Positions 43,706 to 52,990 of a stretch of 54,882 bases of DNA are shown here, piece after piece; the stretch's first letter is position 1, and each line of letters begins with the position of its first letter. The position numbers and the translations under genes were made by a program. This DNA is from Paracoccus sphaerophysae (GTDB lineage Bacteria > Pseudomonadota > Alphaproteobacteria > Rhodobacterales > Rhodobacteraceae), in contig NZ_JRKS01000017.1 of the NCBI RefSeq assembly GCF_000763805.1, positions 1 to 54,882 of the forward strand, given 5' to 3'. A model generated the notes under the pieces. It ran no database searches and was not told the DNA's origin. It saw nothing but the letters and a program-made list of their open reading frames with translations.

Positions 43706-44764
43706 TCAGCCGGCCCCCGCAAGGATGCCGCGCGGATCGAACCGTCCGCGCACGCCGTCGTTCAGCGCCGCCAAGGCCGGAGCCATCGGCGGCAGGCTCA
43801 GCCCCGGGCCGCCGTGGACCCGCGCCGCGATGGCGCCGGGCGGCAGGTCCGGCACCCACTCCGCGGGTGTCTCGGCCCAGATCAGCGCCCCGCCCCAGTC
43901 GAGCGCGGTCGGGCCCGGCAGCTGCGCCACCAGCGCCGCCGCCTGCGACGGGCGGCAGACGATGCGCCAGACCGCGCGGCCCGGGCCCGCCGCGGCCGCC
44001 ATGTCGCGCCCGATCTGGCGCAGGTCGGCAAAGGCCGCGTCCCCTTCGGTGGTCTCGACCGGCCCGAACACCGCCAGCCGCGCGGCGAGGCTCTCGGCGC
44101 GGATCGCGACCGATCCGGCGAGCCCCTCGAGCCGCAGCACCGTCTCGCCCGAGGGCAGCCGCCCCGCCCCCGACACGTCCCACGGGCCGGTCAGCGCCGC
44201 GGTCATCGCCGCCACCGAGCGATCCGCGGCCAGCCCCGCCAGGGTCAGTGTGGCCGAGGCAGGGGAAACCGGCTGGGTTTTCAGGCTCACCTCGGTCAGC
44301 ACCCCCAGTGTCCCGCGGCTGCCGGCCATCAGCTTGACCAGATCATAGCCGGTGACGTTCTTCATCACGCGACCGCCATTGGCGATCACCGCGCCGGACC
44401 CGTCCACGAAGCGCACCCCGATCAGGCTGTCGCGCGCCGCCCCGTCCTTGACCCGGCGCGGACCCGAGGCATTGGCCGCGATCACCCCGCCGATGGTCGA
44501 ACCCTCGGCCTCGTCGGGCTCGAAGGCCAGCCGCTGCCCTTCCGCCGCCAGCGCCGCCTGCACCTCGGCAAGGGGCGTGCCCGCCCGCGCCACCAACGTC
44601 ATCGCGGCCGGTTCATACAGGGTGATGCCGCGCAGCCCGGCGGTGGACAGGCGCGCGCCCTGCCCCTCGCCCGGCCGCAGCCGGGTGCCGCCGCCGACCG
44701 GCGACAGCGGCGCCGTCGCCCCGCGGATGATCGCGGCCAGCTCGGCCTCGGTCTCAGGCCGCAT
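43706..44764 (-). CDS. glcE: Glycolate oxidase FAD-binding subunit GlcE
   Basis: 352 residues, PCMH-type FAD domain related to GlcD but shorter. SPVGGGTRLRPGEGQ is the FAD loop; FEPDEAEGSTIGGVIAANAS, GVRFVDGSGAVIANGGRVMK and NVTGYDLVKLMAGSRGTLGV are family signatures. The start lies 11 bp inside the 3' end of glcD, so translation is coupled. Works in the membrane-associated GlcDEF complex. Confidence 0.95.
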   Translation of the reverse strand: MRPETEAELAAIIRGATAPLSPVGGGTRLRPGEGQGARLSTAGLRGITLYEPAAMTLVARAGTPLAEVQAALAAEGQRLAFEPDEAEGSTIGGVIAANASGPRRVKDGAARDSLIGVRFVDGSGAVIANGGRVMKNVTGYDLVKLMAGSRGTLGVLTEVSLKTQPVSPASATLTLAGLAADRSVAAMTAALTGPWDVSGAGRLPSGETVLRLEGLAGSVAIRAESLAARLAVFGPVETTEGDAAFADLRQIGRDMAAAAGPGRAVWRIVCRPSQAAALVAQLPGPTALDWGGALIWAETPAEWVPDLPPGAIAARVHGGPGLSLPPMAPALAALNDGVRGRFDPRGILAGAG

Positions 44765-46202
44765 TGCGGCGCGCCTCGCGGCGGCTGGCCGAGACGTGCA
44801 GCGGGAACACCTTGGCGGCGTTCAGCAGCCAGTGCGGATCGAACACGTCCTTGACCCGCATCTGCGCCTCCATGTCGGCATCGGAAAACTGCGCGCCCAT
44901 CAGGTCGCGCTTCTCGACGCCCACGCCATGTTCGCCGGTCAGGCAGCCACCGACCTCGACGCACAGCCGCAGGATGTCGGCGCCCAGGGCCTCGACCCGC
45001 TCTAGGTCTCCGGGGCGGTTGGCGTCGAACAGGATCAGCGGGTGCATGTTGCCGTCGCCGGCGTGAAAGACGTTGGCCACCAGCAGGCCGGCCTCCTCCG
45101 ACATCTCGGCGATGCGCCCCAGCACCTGCGGCAGCGCCGACACCGGAATGGTCCCGTCCAGGCACATGTAGTCGCCCATCTGCCCCATCGCGCCAAAGGC
45201 CGACTTGCGGCCCAGCCAGATGCGGCGGGATTCCTCCTCGGAGCGGCTCTCGCGGAACTCGACGGGCGAGAACCCCTGGGCCAGGGCGCGGATCAGCGCC
45301 AGTTGCTCGTCGATCTCGGGGGGCGTGCCCTCGACCTCGACGATTAGCAGCGCCTCGCAATCCGGGTAGCCGGGGGCGGCGAAATTCTCGGTCGCGGTGA
45401 TGCAGGGGCGGTCCATGAACTCGATGGCGACGGGCAGGATGCCGGCGCGGATGATCGCCGCAACGCAGGCCCCGGCGGTTTCCGACGAATCGAACCCGAT
45501 CAGCACCGGCCGCGCGCCGGCGGGCTTGGGCAGGATGCGCAGCACGGCCTCGGTCACCACGCCCAGCTGCCCCTCGGCCCCGCAGACGACGCCCAAGAGG
45601 TCCAGCCCCGGCGCCTCGCCCATCGGGCCGCCGAGTTCCACAACCGCGCCATCCATCAGCACGACAGTGACGCCCAGCAGGTTGTTGGTGGTGACGCCGT
45701 ATTTCAGGCAATGCGCCCCGCCGGAGTTCATCCCGATATTGCCGCCGATGGCGCAGGCCAGCTGCGAGGACGGGTCGGGGGCATAGAAGAACCCCGCCTC
45801 GTCCACCGCCCCCGAGACCGAAAGGTTGGTGCGCCCCGCCTGCACCCGGATCAGCCGGTCGCCGTAATCGACCTCAAGCACCGCGTTCATCCGCGCCAGC
45901 CCCAGCACCACCGCATCGGCGGTGGGCATCGAGCCGCCGGCCAGGCTGGTCCCTGCCCCGCGCGGCACGACCGGCACCCGTTCCTCGTGACAGACGCGCA
46001 GCACGGCGGCGACCTCGGCGGTCGTCGTCGGCAGCGCGACGGCCAGCGGAGGGCAGCGATAGGCCGACAGCGCGTCGCATTCATAGGCGCGGGCCTCGAC
46101 CGGGTCGTCGATCACGTCGCCCGCCCCGATCACGGCGCGCAATCGCGCGACGATGGCGGCGCGGCGGGCAAGGATGGCGGCGTCAGGGGTGGGCATCTGC
46201 AT
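44754..46202 (-). CDS. glcD: Glycolate oxidase catalytic subunit GlcD
   Basis: 482 residues (family about 480-500). FAD-linked oxidase with VVPRGAGTSLAGGSMPTADA, PDPSSQLACAIGGNIGMNSG then GAHCLKYGVTTNNLLGV, and C-terminal HAGDGNMHPLILFDANRPGD and LTGEHGVGVEKRDLM. Oxidises glycolate (phosphoglycolate salvage) to glyoxylate. The ATG at 46202 has GGAAAGG about 9 bp upstream; the frame is open to 46286 without conserved residues. First gene of glcDEF; no GlcC-type regulator lies beside it. Confidence 0.95.
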   Translation of the reverse strand: MQMPTPDAAILARRAAIVARLRAVIGAGDVIDDPVEARAYECDALSAYRCPPLAVALPTTTAEVAAVLRVCHEERVPVVPRGAGTSLAGGSMPTADAVVLGLARMNAVLEVDYGDRLIRVQAGRTNLSVSGAVDEAGFFYAPDPSSQLACAIGGNIGMNSGGAHCLKYGVTTNNLLGVTVVLMDGAVVELGGPMGEAPGLDLLGVVCGAEGQLGVVTEAVLRILPKPAGARPVLIGFDSSETAGACVAAIIRAGILPVAIEFMDRPCITATENFAAPGYPDCEALLIVEVEGTPPEIDEQLALIRALAQGFSPVEFRESRSEEESRRIWLGRKSAFGAMGQMGDYMCLDGTIPVSALPQVLGRIAEMSEEAGLLVANVFHAGDGNMHPLILFDANRPGDLERVEALGADILRLCVEVGGCLTGEHGVGVEKRDLMGAQFSDADMEAQMRVKDVFDPHWLLNAAKVFPLHVSASRREARRNAA

Positions 46203-46325
46203 GGCGAAGGGCCTTTCCGTCGGCTCATTCGACCTTAGCAGACGATGCGGGGACGATGGCAAGACCCCGCCGCCCCGCTTCCGCATCGCGAAAGGCCGCG
46301 GGACTGGCCCCCGCGGCCCTCGGGA

Positions 46326-46571
46326 TCACTCGGCCTTGGCGGCCGACAGCCGGCGCGCGATCTCGTCCTTGAGATGGCTGCGCTTCTTGCGCAGCTCGAC
46401 CTCGGCCTCGTTCGACATCGGGGTCTGCAGCGACTCGGCGCCGGCCACCTGGTCGTTGATCGCGTCATACTCGTCGAGCAGCCGGGCGAAATGCGCATCC
46501 GACACCTTGAGCGCGTGGATGCGATCGGCGTCGTTCGGGAATTCCTCGTGGATGGCGTGCGGTGCGGCCAT
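46326..46571 (-). CDS. YdcH/DUF465 small helical protein
   Basis: 81 residues. SDAHFARLLDEYDAINDQVA and LRKKRSHLKDEIARRLSAA are typical of DUF465 coiled-coil hairpins, widespread and of unknown function. GAGAGGA lies 7 bp before the ATG. Monocistronic, divergent from DUF599. Confidence 0.9.
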   Translation of the reverse strand: MAAPHAIHEEFPNDADRIHALKVSDAHFARLLDEYDAINDQVAGAESLQTPMSNEAEVELRKKRSHLKDEIARRLSAAKAE

Positions 46572-46667
46572 GGCGTCGTCCTCTCGATCGGCTGCGAATT
46601 GTCAGGGCGGGGATAGCGGGCGCGGCCTGCGCTGGCAACGGGCTTCGCTTGGCCCTATCGTCGCGCC

Positions 46668-47387
46668 ATGACCAAGCTGCCGATCGTCCTCTCGCTGCCG
46701 CTGTCGCTGACCATCGCCGACCTGCTGGCGCTGGCGCTGCTGTTCCTGGCCTGGTTCGGCTGCGCCCACGTGATCGAACATTCGCCGCCAGGGCGACCCT
46801 CGGTCTCGACCCTGATGCGGCGCTATCGCCGCGACTGGATGGAGCAGTTCGTCCATCGCGATCCGCGCATCTTCGACGGCAACATCCTGTCCAGCCTGCG
46901 CGAGGGCACCTCTTTCTATGCCTCGGCCTGCATGATCGCCATCGGCGGCGGCCTGGCGCTGATCGGCAACACCGATCCGCTGGCCGGGATCGCGCGGGAA
47001 CTGGACGCGGGCGAGATCCCCGCGCTGGTGTGGAGAGTCAAGATCCTGCTGGTGCTGGGCTTCGTGGCCAATGCGTTCCTGAAATTCGTCTGGTCGCACC
47101 GGCTGTTCGGCTATTGCGCGATCATGATGGCGGCGGTGCCGAACAACCCGGAGGCGCCGGACGCCATGTCGCGCGCCCACGCGGCGGCGCAGGTCAACAT
47201 CCACGCCGCCCGCAACTTCAACATCGGCCTGCGGGCGGTCTATTTCGCGCTGGGTGCGATAGGCTGGCTGGCGGGGCCGATCGGGCTGGTGGTGGGGACT
47301 GTGCTGGTCACCGCGCTGACCCTGCGGCGCGAGTTCGCCTCGGGCTCACGCCGGGCAATTCTTCGGGACCTCGGCGACCGGCGATGA
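46668..47387 (+). CDS. DUF599 membrane protein
   Basis: 239 residues with about four transmembrane helices (LTIADLLALALLFLAWF, FYASACMIAIGGGLALIG, VWRVKILLVLGFVANAFLKF, GAIGWLAGPIGLVVGTVLVT). The family signature is RRDWMEQFVHRDPRIFDGNI then LSSLREGTSFYASAC and AAQVNIHAARNFNIGLRAVY. Function unknown. No good RBS is seen before the ATG. Its last 42 bp overlap the end of the convergent MFS gene. Confidence 0.88.
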   Translation: MTKLPIVLSLPLSLTIADLLALALLFLAWFGCAHVIEHSPPGRPSVSTLMRRYRRDWMEQFVHRDPRIFDGNILSSLREGTSFYASACMIAIGGGLALIGNTDPLAGIARELDAGEIPALVWRVKILLVLGFVANAFLKFVWSHRLFGYCAIMMAAVPNNPEAPDAMSRAHAAAQVNIHAARNFNIGLRAVYFALGAIGWLAGPIGLVVGTVLVTALTLRREFASGSRRAILRDLGDRR

Positions 47388-48542
47388 CTGGCGGCGGGCG
47401 TGAAGCCAGGCCAGCCCCAGCGCGACGATCCCGGCCAGGGACAGGCCGACCCCGACCAGCCCCGACGACCGCCAGCCCCAGCCCGCGGCCAGCGCCAGCC
47501 CGGCGAGCCAGGGGCCCAGCGCGTTGGCGGCGTTGAAGGCCGCGTGGTTCATCGCCGCGGCCATCGACTGCGCCTCGCCCGCGACGTCCATCAGCCGGGT
47601 CTGCAGCGGGATCACCATCCCCGAGCCCAGCCCCAGCAGGAAGGCCGACAGCACCATCGCCCGCCAGTCGCCCACCGCGAACGAGGCAAAGGCCTGCGTC
47701 GCCGCCATGAACAGCATCGCCCGCAGGGCGGTCGGGAACTGCCCCCAGCGTTCGGTCAGCCGTGCCACGCCCAGGTTGCCCAGCGTGCCGCCGACGCCAA
47801 AGGCCGACAGCGCCAGGGGCACGCCCCAGCCGGGGGCCGACGTCGTGGCCAGCATCGCCGCGGACAGATAGGAATAGACCGCGAACAGCCCGCCAAAGCC
47901 GATGGCGCCCACGGCCAGCGTCAACAGCACGGCAGGGTTGCGCAGCGCCGACAGCTCGGCCAGCGGGCGGATGCCCGGCCGAACGCCGACCCGCGGCGCC
48001 ACCCGCAGGATCAGCACCGCGGCAATGAGCCCCAGCACACCCGGCAGCGCAAAGCCCCAGCGCCAGCCGATCCCCTGCCCCAGCGCACCGGCCAGCGGCA
48101 CCCCGGCGATATTGGCGACCGTCAGCCCCATGAGGATCTGCGCCGTCCCGCGGCCACGCTGCTCGAACGGCATCGCGTCGGCCGCCATTAGCATCGACAC
48201 CCCCAGGAACCCGCCATGCGGCAGCCCGGCCAGAAACCGCGTCGCGGTCAGCGCCGACAGCCCCGGCAGCAGCGCCGAAGCGAGGTTCATCACCCCGAAG
48301 AACGCGATCAGCCCGGCGAGATAGCGCCGCCGCGGCAGCCTCGCCCCCAGGATCGAGGTCAGCGGCGCGCCGACCACCACCCCCAGCGCATAGGCCGAGA
48401 TGACGTGGCCGGCCTGCGGCTCGGTGATGCCCAGATCGGCGGCGAAGAATGGCAAGAGGCCCATCGCCGCGAATTCGGACGTGCCGATGGCAAAGGCGCC
48501 AAGCGCCAACGCCAGCACGGCGAGCGTTTTCTGGTCCAGCAT
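47346..48542 (-). CDS. MFS transporter, AraJ/purine-arabinose exporter type
   Basis: 398 residues, 12 predicted helices. N-terminal FAIGTSEFAAMGLLPFFAAD and the A-loop GARLPRRRYLAGLIAFFGVM, then FLAGLPHGGFLGVSMLMAAD and FEQRGRGTAQILMGLTVANI, mark the DHA1 drug/sugar efflux subfamily. The substrate cannot be told. GGGGAA lies before the ATG. It converges on and overlaps DUF599 by 42 bp. Confidence 0.88.
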   Translation of the reverse strand: MLDQKTLAVLALALGAFAIGTSEFAAMGLLPFFAADLGITEPQAGHVISAYALGVVVGAPLTSILGARLPRRRYLAGLIAFFGVMNLASALLPGLSALTATRFLAGLPHGGFLGVSMLMAADAMPFEQRGRGTAQILMGLTVANIAGVPLAGALGQGIGWRWGFALPGVLGLIAAVLILRVAPRVGVRPGIRPLAELSALRNPAVLLTLAVGAIGFGGLFAVYSYLSAAMLATTSAPGWGVPLALSAFGVGGTLGNLGVARLTERWGQFPTALRAMLFMAATQAFASFAVGDWRAMVLSAFLLGLGSGMVIPLQTRLMDVAGEAQSMAAAMNHAAFNAANALGPWLAGLALAAGWGWRSSGLVGVGLSLAGIVALGLAWLHARRQSSPVAEVPKNCPA

Positions 48543-48630
48543 GCGGCCATTCCCCGGGAAAGTTAGTCCCGTTTGCGATAACAGCGACCTGCCGGTGCGT
48601 CACCCCTTAGCGCCCGAAAGGCGGCTATGC

Positions 48631-48652
48631 GCGCGGCACAGGTCTGCCGCGC
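48631..48652 (-). terminator. Hairpin after the leucine-degradation operon
   Basis: GCGCGGCA (48631-48638) pairs with TGCCGCGC (48645-48652) over 8 bp around a 6-nt loop, 2 bp beyond the last stop of the leucine operon. There is no T-run on the transcribed strand, so it is a weak or Rho-aided terminator. Confidence 0.5.
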
Positions 48653-48653
48653 G

Positions 48654-49439
48654 TCAGCCTTGCCAGCGCGGCTTGCGCTTGGCGAAGAAGGCGGCGATCC
48701 CCTCGGGGGCCTCGTCGTCTTCCCACACCCCCGTCAGGGCGTCGATGCTGCGGGCGATCACCTCGGCGTCGATCCGCGGGCCCAGGTCGCGGGCCAGCCG
48801 CTTGGCCGCGGCGACGGCCTTGGGGGCGGTCTGCAGATAGGGCAGCACCTCGTCCTCGACGGCGGCGTCCAGGTCCTCGGGGTCGACGACGCCGGCCAGC
48901 AGGTTCAGGCGCTCGGCCTCGGCGGCGTCGAACAGCCGCGAGGACATGAACACCCGCCGCGCCTTGTCCTCGCCCATCCGGGCCAGGACGTAGGGGCCGA
49001 TGGTGGCGGGGATCAGGCCCAGCTTCGTTTCGGTCAGCCCGAAGGTCGCACCGTGCACGCCGATCGCCACGTCGCAGACCGCCATCATCCCGATCCCGCC
49101 GCCAAAGGCGTTGCCGTGGACGCGGCCGATCAGCGGCTTGGGCAGTTCGTTCAGCGCGTTCAGCATCCCGGCCAGCGCCTGCGCGCCGGCGCTGCGGGTG
49201 GCGGCGTCGGCGGTCATCTGCTCCTGCATCCAGGCCAGGTCGCCGCCGGCGCAAAAGCTCTTGCCCTCGGCGGCGAGGATTACAGCGCGCACGCCCGTAT
49301 CAGCGCCCAGCCGGCCGGCGGCCTCGGTCAACTCGTCGATCATCTGCGCCGACAGGGCGTTGTGCTTGTCCGGCCGGGCCAGCCACAGCGTGGCGATGCC
49401 GCGGGCGTCGGTCTCGATGCGGATGGTCTGATGGCTCAT
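48654..49439 (-). CDS. liuC: Methylglutaconyl-CoA hydratase (enoyl-CoA hydratase family)
   Basis: 261 residues, crotonase fold. Hydrates 3-methylglutaconyl-CoA to HMG-CoA in leucine breakdown. ARPDKHNALSAQMIDELTEA, EGKSFCAGGDLAWMQEQM (oxyanion hole) and GNAFGGGIGMMAVCDVAIG and the C-terminal FFAKRKPRW are typical. The assignment to leucine rather than a general hydratase rests on its place after HMG-CoA lyase, whose stop overlaps its ATG by 4 bp. Last gene of the operon. Confidence 0.9.
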   Translation of the reverse strand: MSHQTIRIETDARGIATLWLARPDKHNALSAQMIDELTEAAGRLGADTGVRAVILAAEGKSFCAGGDLAWMQEQMTADAATRSAGAQALAGMLNALNELPKPLIGRVHGNAFGGGIGMMAVCDVAIGVHGATFGLTETKLGLIPATIGPYVLARMGEDKARRVFMSSRLFDAAEAERLNLLAGVVDPEDLDAAVEDEVLPYLQTAPKAVAAAKRLARDLGPRIDAEVIARSIDALTGVWEDDEAPEGIAAFFAKRKPRWQG

Positions 49440-50299
49440 GCGGTCTCTCCGGTGGCGCGCAGGGCGCGGGCGAAGGCGGCCGCCTCGCGCAGGATGTCCA
49501 TGTCCAGGCCGGGGTCGAAGCCCTGTCCGGCCAGGTGGGCCGCGACCTTTTCGGTCGCGACGTTGCCGGCGGCGCCCGGCGCATAGGGGCAGCCGCCCAA
49601 GCCCCCCACGGCGGCATCGAAGACGCGGATGCCGCGGGCCAGGCTCGCGTCGATGTTGCCCAGCGCCCGCCCGGCGGTGTCGTGGTAATGCCCGGCGAGC
49701 CGCTCGGCCGGCACCTCGTCCAGCACCGCCGCCAGCATCGCGTCGATGGTCTCGGGCCGGCCCTGCCCGATGGTGTCGCCCAGGCTGATCTCATAGCAGC
49801 CCATCGCGAACAGCCGCGAGGCCACCCGGGCGACGTTGGCCGGCGGCGTCGGCCCGTCAAAGGGGCAGTCCGTCACCACCGAGACATAGCCGCGCACCGG
49901 CACCCCCTCGGTCGCCGCCTGCTGCATGATCGGCACGAAGCGGTCGAGCGATTCCTCGATGGTGGCGTTCAGGTTGGCCTTGCTGAACCCCTCCGAGGCC
50001 GAGGCGAACACCGCCACCTCGTCGGCGCGGGCCGCGCGCGCGCCCTCGTAGCCAGTCAGGTTCGGGGTCAGCGCCGCGTAGCGCACCCCCGGGGCGCGGG
50101 CGATGCCGCCCAGCACCTCGGCGGCGTCGGCCATCTGCGGCACCCATTTCGGGCTGACGAAGCTGGTGACCTCGATGCGCCGAAACCCCGCGCGCGACAG
50201 CAGGTCGACCAGCGCGATCTTGTCGGCGGCCGGGATCAGCCGCTTTTCGTTCTGCAGCCCGTCGCGCGGACCCATCTCGAAGAGCTCGACGTCAGGCAT
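49436..50299 (-). CDS. liuE: Hydroxymethylglutaryl-CoA lyase
   Basis: 287 residues. Cleaves HMG-CoA to acetyl-CoA and acetoacetate, the last step of leucine catabolism. EMGPRDGLQNEKRLIPAADK, VEVTSF-type segment EVTSFVSPKWVPQMADA, GDTIGQGRPETID, and the catalytic-loop region VGGLGGCPYAPGAAGNVATE with the conserved Cys. The ATG at 50299 overlaps the GST gene end by 8 bp; upstream in-frame residues to 50449 are a shadow within GST. Confidence 0.95.
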   Translation of the reverse strand: MPDVELFEMGPRDGLQNEKRLIPAADKIALVDLLSRAGFRRIEVTSFVSPKWVPQMADAAEVLGGIARAPGVRYAALTPNLTGYEGARAARADEVAVFASASEGFSKANLNATIEESLDRFVPIMQQAATEGVPVRGYVSVVTDCPFDGPTPPANVARVASRLFAMGCYEISLGDTIGQGRPETIDAMLAAVLDEVPAERLAGHYHDTAGRALGNIDASLARGIRVFDAAVGGLGGCPYAPGAAGNVATEKVAAHLAGQGFDPGLDMDILREAAAFARALRATGETA

Positions 50300-50942
50300 C
50301 TGGAATCTCGAAGAAATCGCGGTCGAACATCTCGCCGCCCTCGCGCTCGAGCGCGCGGGCGCAGGCAGGGCGCGCCTGCATCCGCTCCCACCAGGCGAAG
50401 ATCGCCGGGTAATCGCCGCGCGGCAGGAAATAGCCCAGCGAGCGGACATTGAAGCCGAACATACAGTCCGCGGCCGAGAACCCGCCGTCGAGCAGATGAT
50501 CGCGCCCGGTCAGCCGCCGTTCCAGCGCCCGGGCCGTGACGACCAGCCGCTTGGTTTCCAGCTTCATGGTCGGGATCGACCGCGCCGCCTCGGGGCGGAT
50601 GAAATTGTGCTGGATGTTCAGGTTCTGCAGGCAGATCGCCTGGGTTTCCGCGAAATGCAGCCATTCGAGGAACGCCGTCCGCTCGGCCTCGCCCGGTTTC
50701 GGCGCCAGCCGCCCCTCGCGCTCGGTCAGCACCTGCACGATGGCGCCCGATTCAAAGATCGTGCCGCCGTCGATCTCGAGCGCCGGGACCTTGCCGGCCG
50801 GCGAGCGCGCCAGGTGCTCGGGCGAACGCAGGCTGCCGTCGGTGAAGTCGTACTCGGTCAGCGCGTATGACAGCCCCAGCTCCTCGAGCAGCCACAGCAC
50901 CCGGAAACTGCGCGAGCCCCGCGCATGGTGCAGATGTATCAT
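50292..50942 (-). CDS. Glutathione S-transferase
   Basis: 216 residues. Thioredoxin-like N-terminal domain with IHLHHARGSRSFRVLWLLEE, GKVPALEIDGGTIFESGAIV (cis-Pro and glutathione-binding ES) and an all-helical C-terminal domain with GGFSAADCMFGFNV. The first-helix Ser of the SRS run could be the catalytic residue. It sits inside the leucine operon between carboxylase alpha and HMG-CoA lyase; no GST step is known there, so it may detoxify reactive acyl or enoyl intermediates (inference). GGTGGGAG lies just before the ATG. Confidence 0.88.
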   Translation of the reverse strand: MIHLHHARGSRSFRVLWLLEELGLSYALTEYDFTDGSLRSPEHLARSPAGKVPALEIDGGTIFESGAIVQVLTEREGRLAPKPGEAERTAFLEWLHFAETQAICLQNLNIQHNFIRPEAARSIPTMKLETKRLVVTARALERRLTGRDHLLDGGFSAADCMFGFNVRSLGYFLPRGDYPAIFAWWERMQARPACARALEREGGEMFDRDFFEIPDA

Positions 50943-50960
50943 CGCCAGCTCCCACCTGTC

Positions 50961-50984
50961 TTCTTTGCCCAAATATCCCGGGGG
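50961..50984 (-). repeat. Dispersed GGATATTT intergenic element, copy A
   Basis: On the minus strand it reads CCCCCGGGATATTTGGGC followed by AAAGAAGAC, between the liuD stop and the GST start. It is one of three related elements in 2.6 kb sharing GG(G/A)ATATTT, a short G/C block and a purine-rich AAGAAGA tail. Confidence 0.7.
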
Positions 50985-50994
50985 AACGGCCGCG

Positions 50995-52941
50995 TCACGC
51001 GGCCGTAGGGGCAGCGCCCCCGTCCTCGTCCTCCAGCCGGATCAGCGGCGCGCCGGCCTCGACCTGATCCCCGGCGGCGGCCAGCACCTCGGCCACCACC
51101 CCGTCGCGGGCGGCGGTCAGAGTGTGTTCCATCTTCATCGCCTCGAGGATCGCCAGCCGGTCGCCCGCCGCCACCCCCTGCCCGGCGGCGACGAACACCG
51201 CCTTGACCAGCCCCGGCATCGGCGACAGCGTCATCCCGCCGCCCGCGGCCTCGGTCTGCCGGTCCAGCGGGTCCTGCGGCACCAGTGTCAGCGAGCGCCC
51301 GCCAAAGACGCTGACCCCCGCCGGGTGGGCCACGATCCGCGACCGCCGCGGCGCGCCGTTGACCCACCAGCGGCCGCCCTCGTGGCTGACCTCGTGGGTG
51401 GCGCCGTCCAGCGTCACCCGCGCCTGACCGGGGCCGAGCACCTCGACGACGCCCTCGCCGCCCTCCCAGGTGACGGTGCGGCGCAGCGGCGCCCACAGGG
51501 TGACGCCGCCGCGCACCTCGGGGTCGTGCAAACCGGCGACGCCCAGCACCGCCAGGGCGCGCGTCTCGGGCGCTGGATCGGACTGGTCCAGCAGCGCATC
51601 CAGATCGCGCCCGATCAGCCCGGTATCCACTTCACCGGCGCGGAACCCCGCGTGCCGGGTCAGGGCGATGAGGAAATCGAGGTTCGTCACCGTCCCCGCC
51701 ACCTCGGTATCGACCAGCGCCTGTTCCAGGGCCCGCAGCGCGATGGCGCGGGTCGGGCCGTGGGTGACGATCTTGGCGATCATCGGGTCGTACCAGGGCG
51801 AAATGCTGTCACCCTGCCGCACGCCGGTCTCGTTCCGGGCGTTCTCCGCAAATTGCAGGTGCGCCAGCCGCCCCGTGGCGGGCAGGAACCCGGCCGGCAC
51901 GTCCTCGGCATACAGCCGCGCCTCGAAGGCGTGGCCGTGGATCGTCAGGTCCTGTTGGCGGGCAGGCAGCGGCTCGCCGCTGGCGACCCGCAGCTGCCAT
52001 TCGACCAGATCGACGCCGGTGATCGCCTCGGTGACCGGGTGTTCGACCTGCAGCCGCGTGTTCATCTCCATGAACCAGAACCCGTCGGGGCGCAGGCCGC
52101 GGCTGCCGTCGACGATGAACTCGATGGTGCCGGCGCCGGCATAGCCGATCGCCTCGGCAGCGCGGACGGCGGCGGCGCCCATCGCGGCGCGGACCTCGGG
52201 GGTCATGCCGGGGGCCGGGGCCTCCTCGATCACCTTCTGGTGGCGGCGCTGCAGGGAACAGTCGCGCTCGAACAGATGCACGGCGCGCTGCCCGTCGCCG
52301 AACACCTGCACCTCGATATGCCGCGGCGCGGTCACGTATTTCTCGATCAGCACCGCCGGGTTGCCAAAGGCAGTCTGCGCCTCGCCCTGCGCCGAGGCCA
52401 GCGCGTCGGCGAAATTCGCGGCGCGGTCCACCTTGCGCATCCCCTTGCCGCCGCCGCCCGCGACCGCCTTGATGAGCACCGGATAGCCGATCCGGTCGGC
52501 CTGATCGGCGAGGAACCCGGCGTCCTGATCCTCGCCGTGATAGCCAGGAACGACCGGGACGCCGGCCCTCTCCATCAGCGCCTTGGCCGCGTCCTTGAGC
52601 CCCATGGCCCGGATCGCGTCCGCCGACGGGCCGATGAAGACCAGCCCCGCCGCGTTCACCGCGTCCACGAAATCGGGGTTCTCGGACAGAAAGCCATAGC
52701 CCGGATGGATCGCCTGCGCGCCGGTATCGAGCGCCGCCCGGATGATCGCGTTGCCGCGCAGGTAGCTGTCCTTCGGCGCCGGCCCGCCGATATGGACCGC
52801 CTCGTCGGCCAGCGCCACGTGGCGCGCGCCGCGGTCGGCGTCGGAATAGACCGCGACCGTCCCCACCCCCAGCCGCCGGCAGGTGTCGATGACGCGGCAG
52901 GCGATCTCGCCACGATTGGCGATCAGGATCTTGCTGAACAT
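50995..52941 (-). CDS. liuD: Methylcrotonyl-CoA carboxylase alpha subunit (biotin carboxylase + BCCP)
   Basis: 648 residues. ATP-dependent carboxylation of biotin for the leucine-pathway enzyme. Order: biotin carboxylase N-domain (KILIANRGEIACRVIDTCRR), ATP-grasp (IKAVAGGGGKGMRKVD, RDCSLQRRHQKVIEEAPAPG, EMNTRLQVEHPVTE), a linker and a C-terminal biotinyl domain with LEAMKMEHTLTA (biotinylated Lys). AAAGGGA lies 5 bp before the ATG at 52941. Macro-domain and GST genes flank it on either side in the same operon. Confidence 0.95.
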   Translation of the reverse strand: MFSKILIANRGEIACRVIDTCRRLGVGTVAVYSDADRGARHVALADEAVHIGGPAPKDSYLRGNAIIRAALDTGAQAIHPGYGFLSENPDFVDAVNAAGLVFIGPSADAIRAMGLKDAAKALMERAGVPVVPGYHGEDQDAGFLADQADRIGYPVLIKAVAGGGGKGMRKVDRAANFADALASAQGEAQTAFGNPAVLIEKYVTAPRHIEVQVFGDGQRAVHLFERDCSLQRRHQKVIEEAPAPGMTPEVRAAMGAAAVRAAEAIGYAGAGTIEFIVDGSRGLRPDGFWFMEMNTRLQVEHPVTEAITGVDLVEWQLRVASGEPLPARQQDLTIHGHAFEARLYAEDVPAGFLPATGRLAHLQFAENARNETGVRQGDSISPWYDPMIAKIVTHGPTRAIALRALEQALVDTEVAGTVTNLDFLIALTRHAGFRAGEVDTGLIGRDLDALLDQSDPAPETRALAVLGVAGLHDPEVRGGVTLWAPLRRTVTWEGGEGVVEVLGPGQARVTLDGATHEVSHEGGRWWVNGAPRRSRIVAHPAGVSVFGGRSLTLVPQDPLDRQTEAAGGGMTLSPMPGLVKAVFVAAGQGVAAGDRLAILEAMKMEHTLTAARDGVVAEVLAAAGDQVEAGAPLIRLEDEDGGAAPTAA

Positions 52942-52967
52942 GGCGTCCCTTTCATCGCAGCGCGGCA

Positions 52968-52988
52968 CCGGGGGTTTTCCACCCCCGG
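52968..52988. terminator. Hairpin between the macro gene and liuD
   Basis: CCGGGGGT (52968-52975) pairs with ACCCCCGG (52981-52988), 8 bp with a 5-nt loop. It lies immediately before element B, in the 78-bp gap between two operon genes. It may partly terminate or process the message. Confidence 0.45.
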
Positions 52989-52990
52989 AA

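Noticed and set aside
48625..49254. Second minus-strand frame within the liuC gene
   Set aside because: Arg/Gly-rich frame-shifted shadow; the liuC frame has the crotonase motifs and a 4-bp overlap with liuE.
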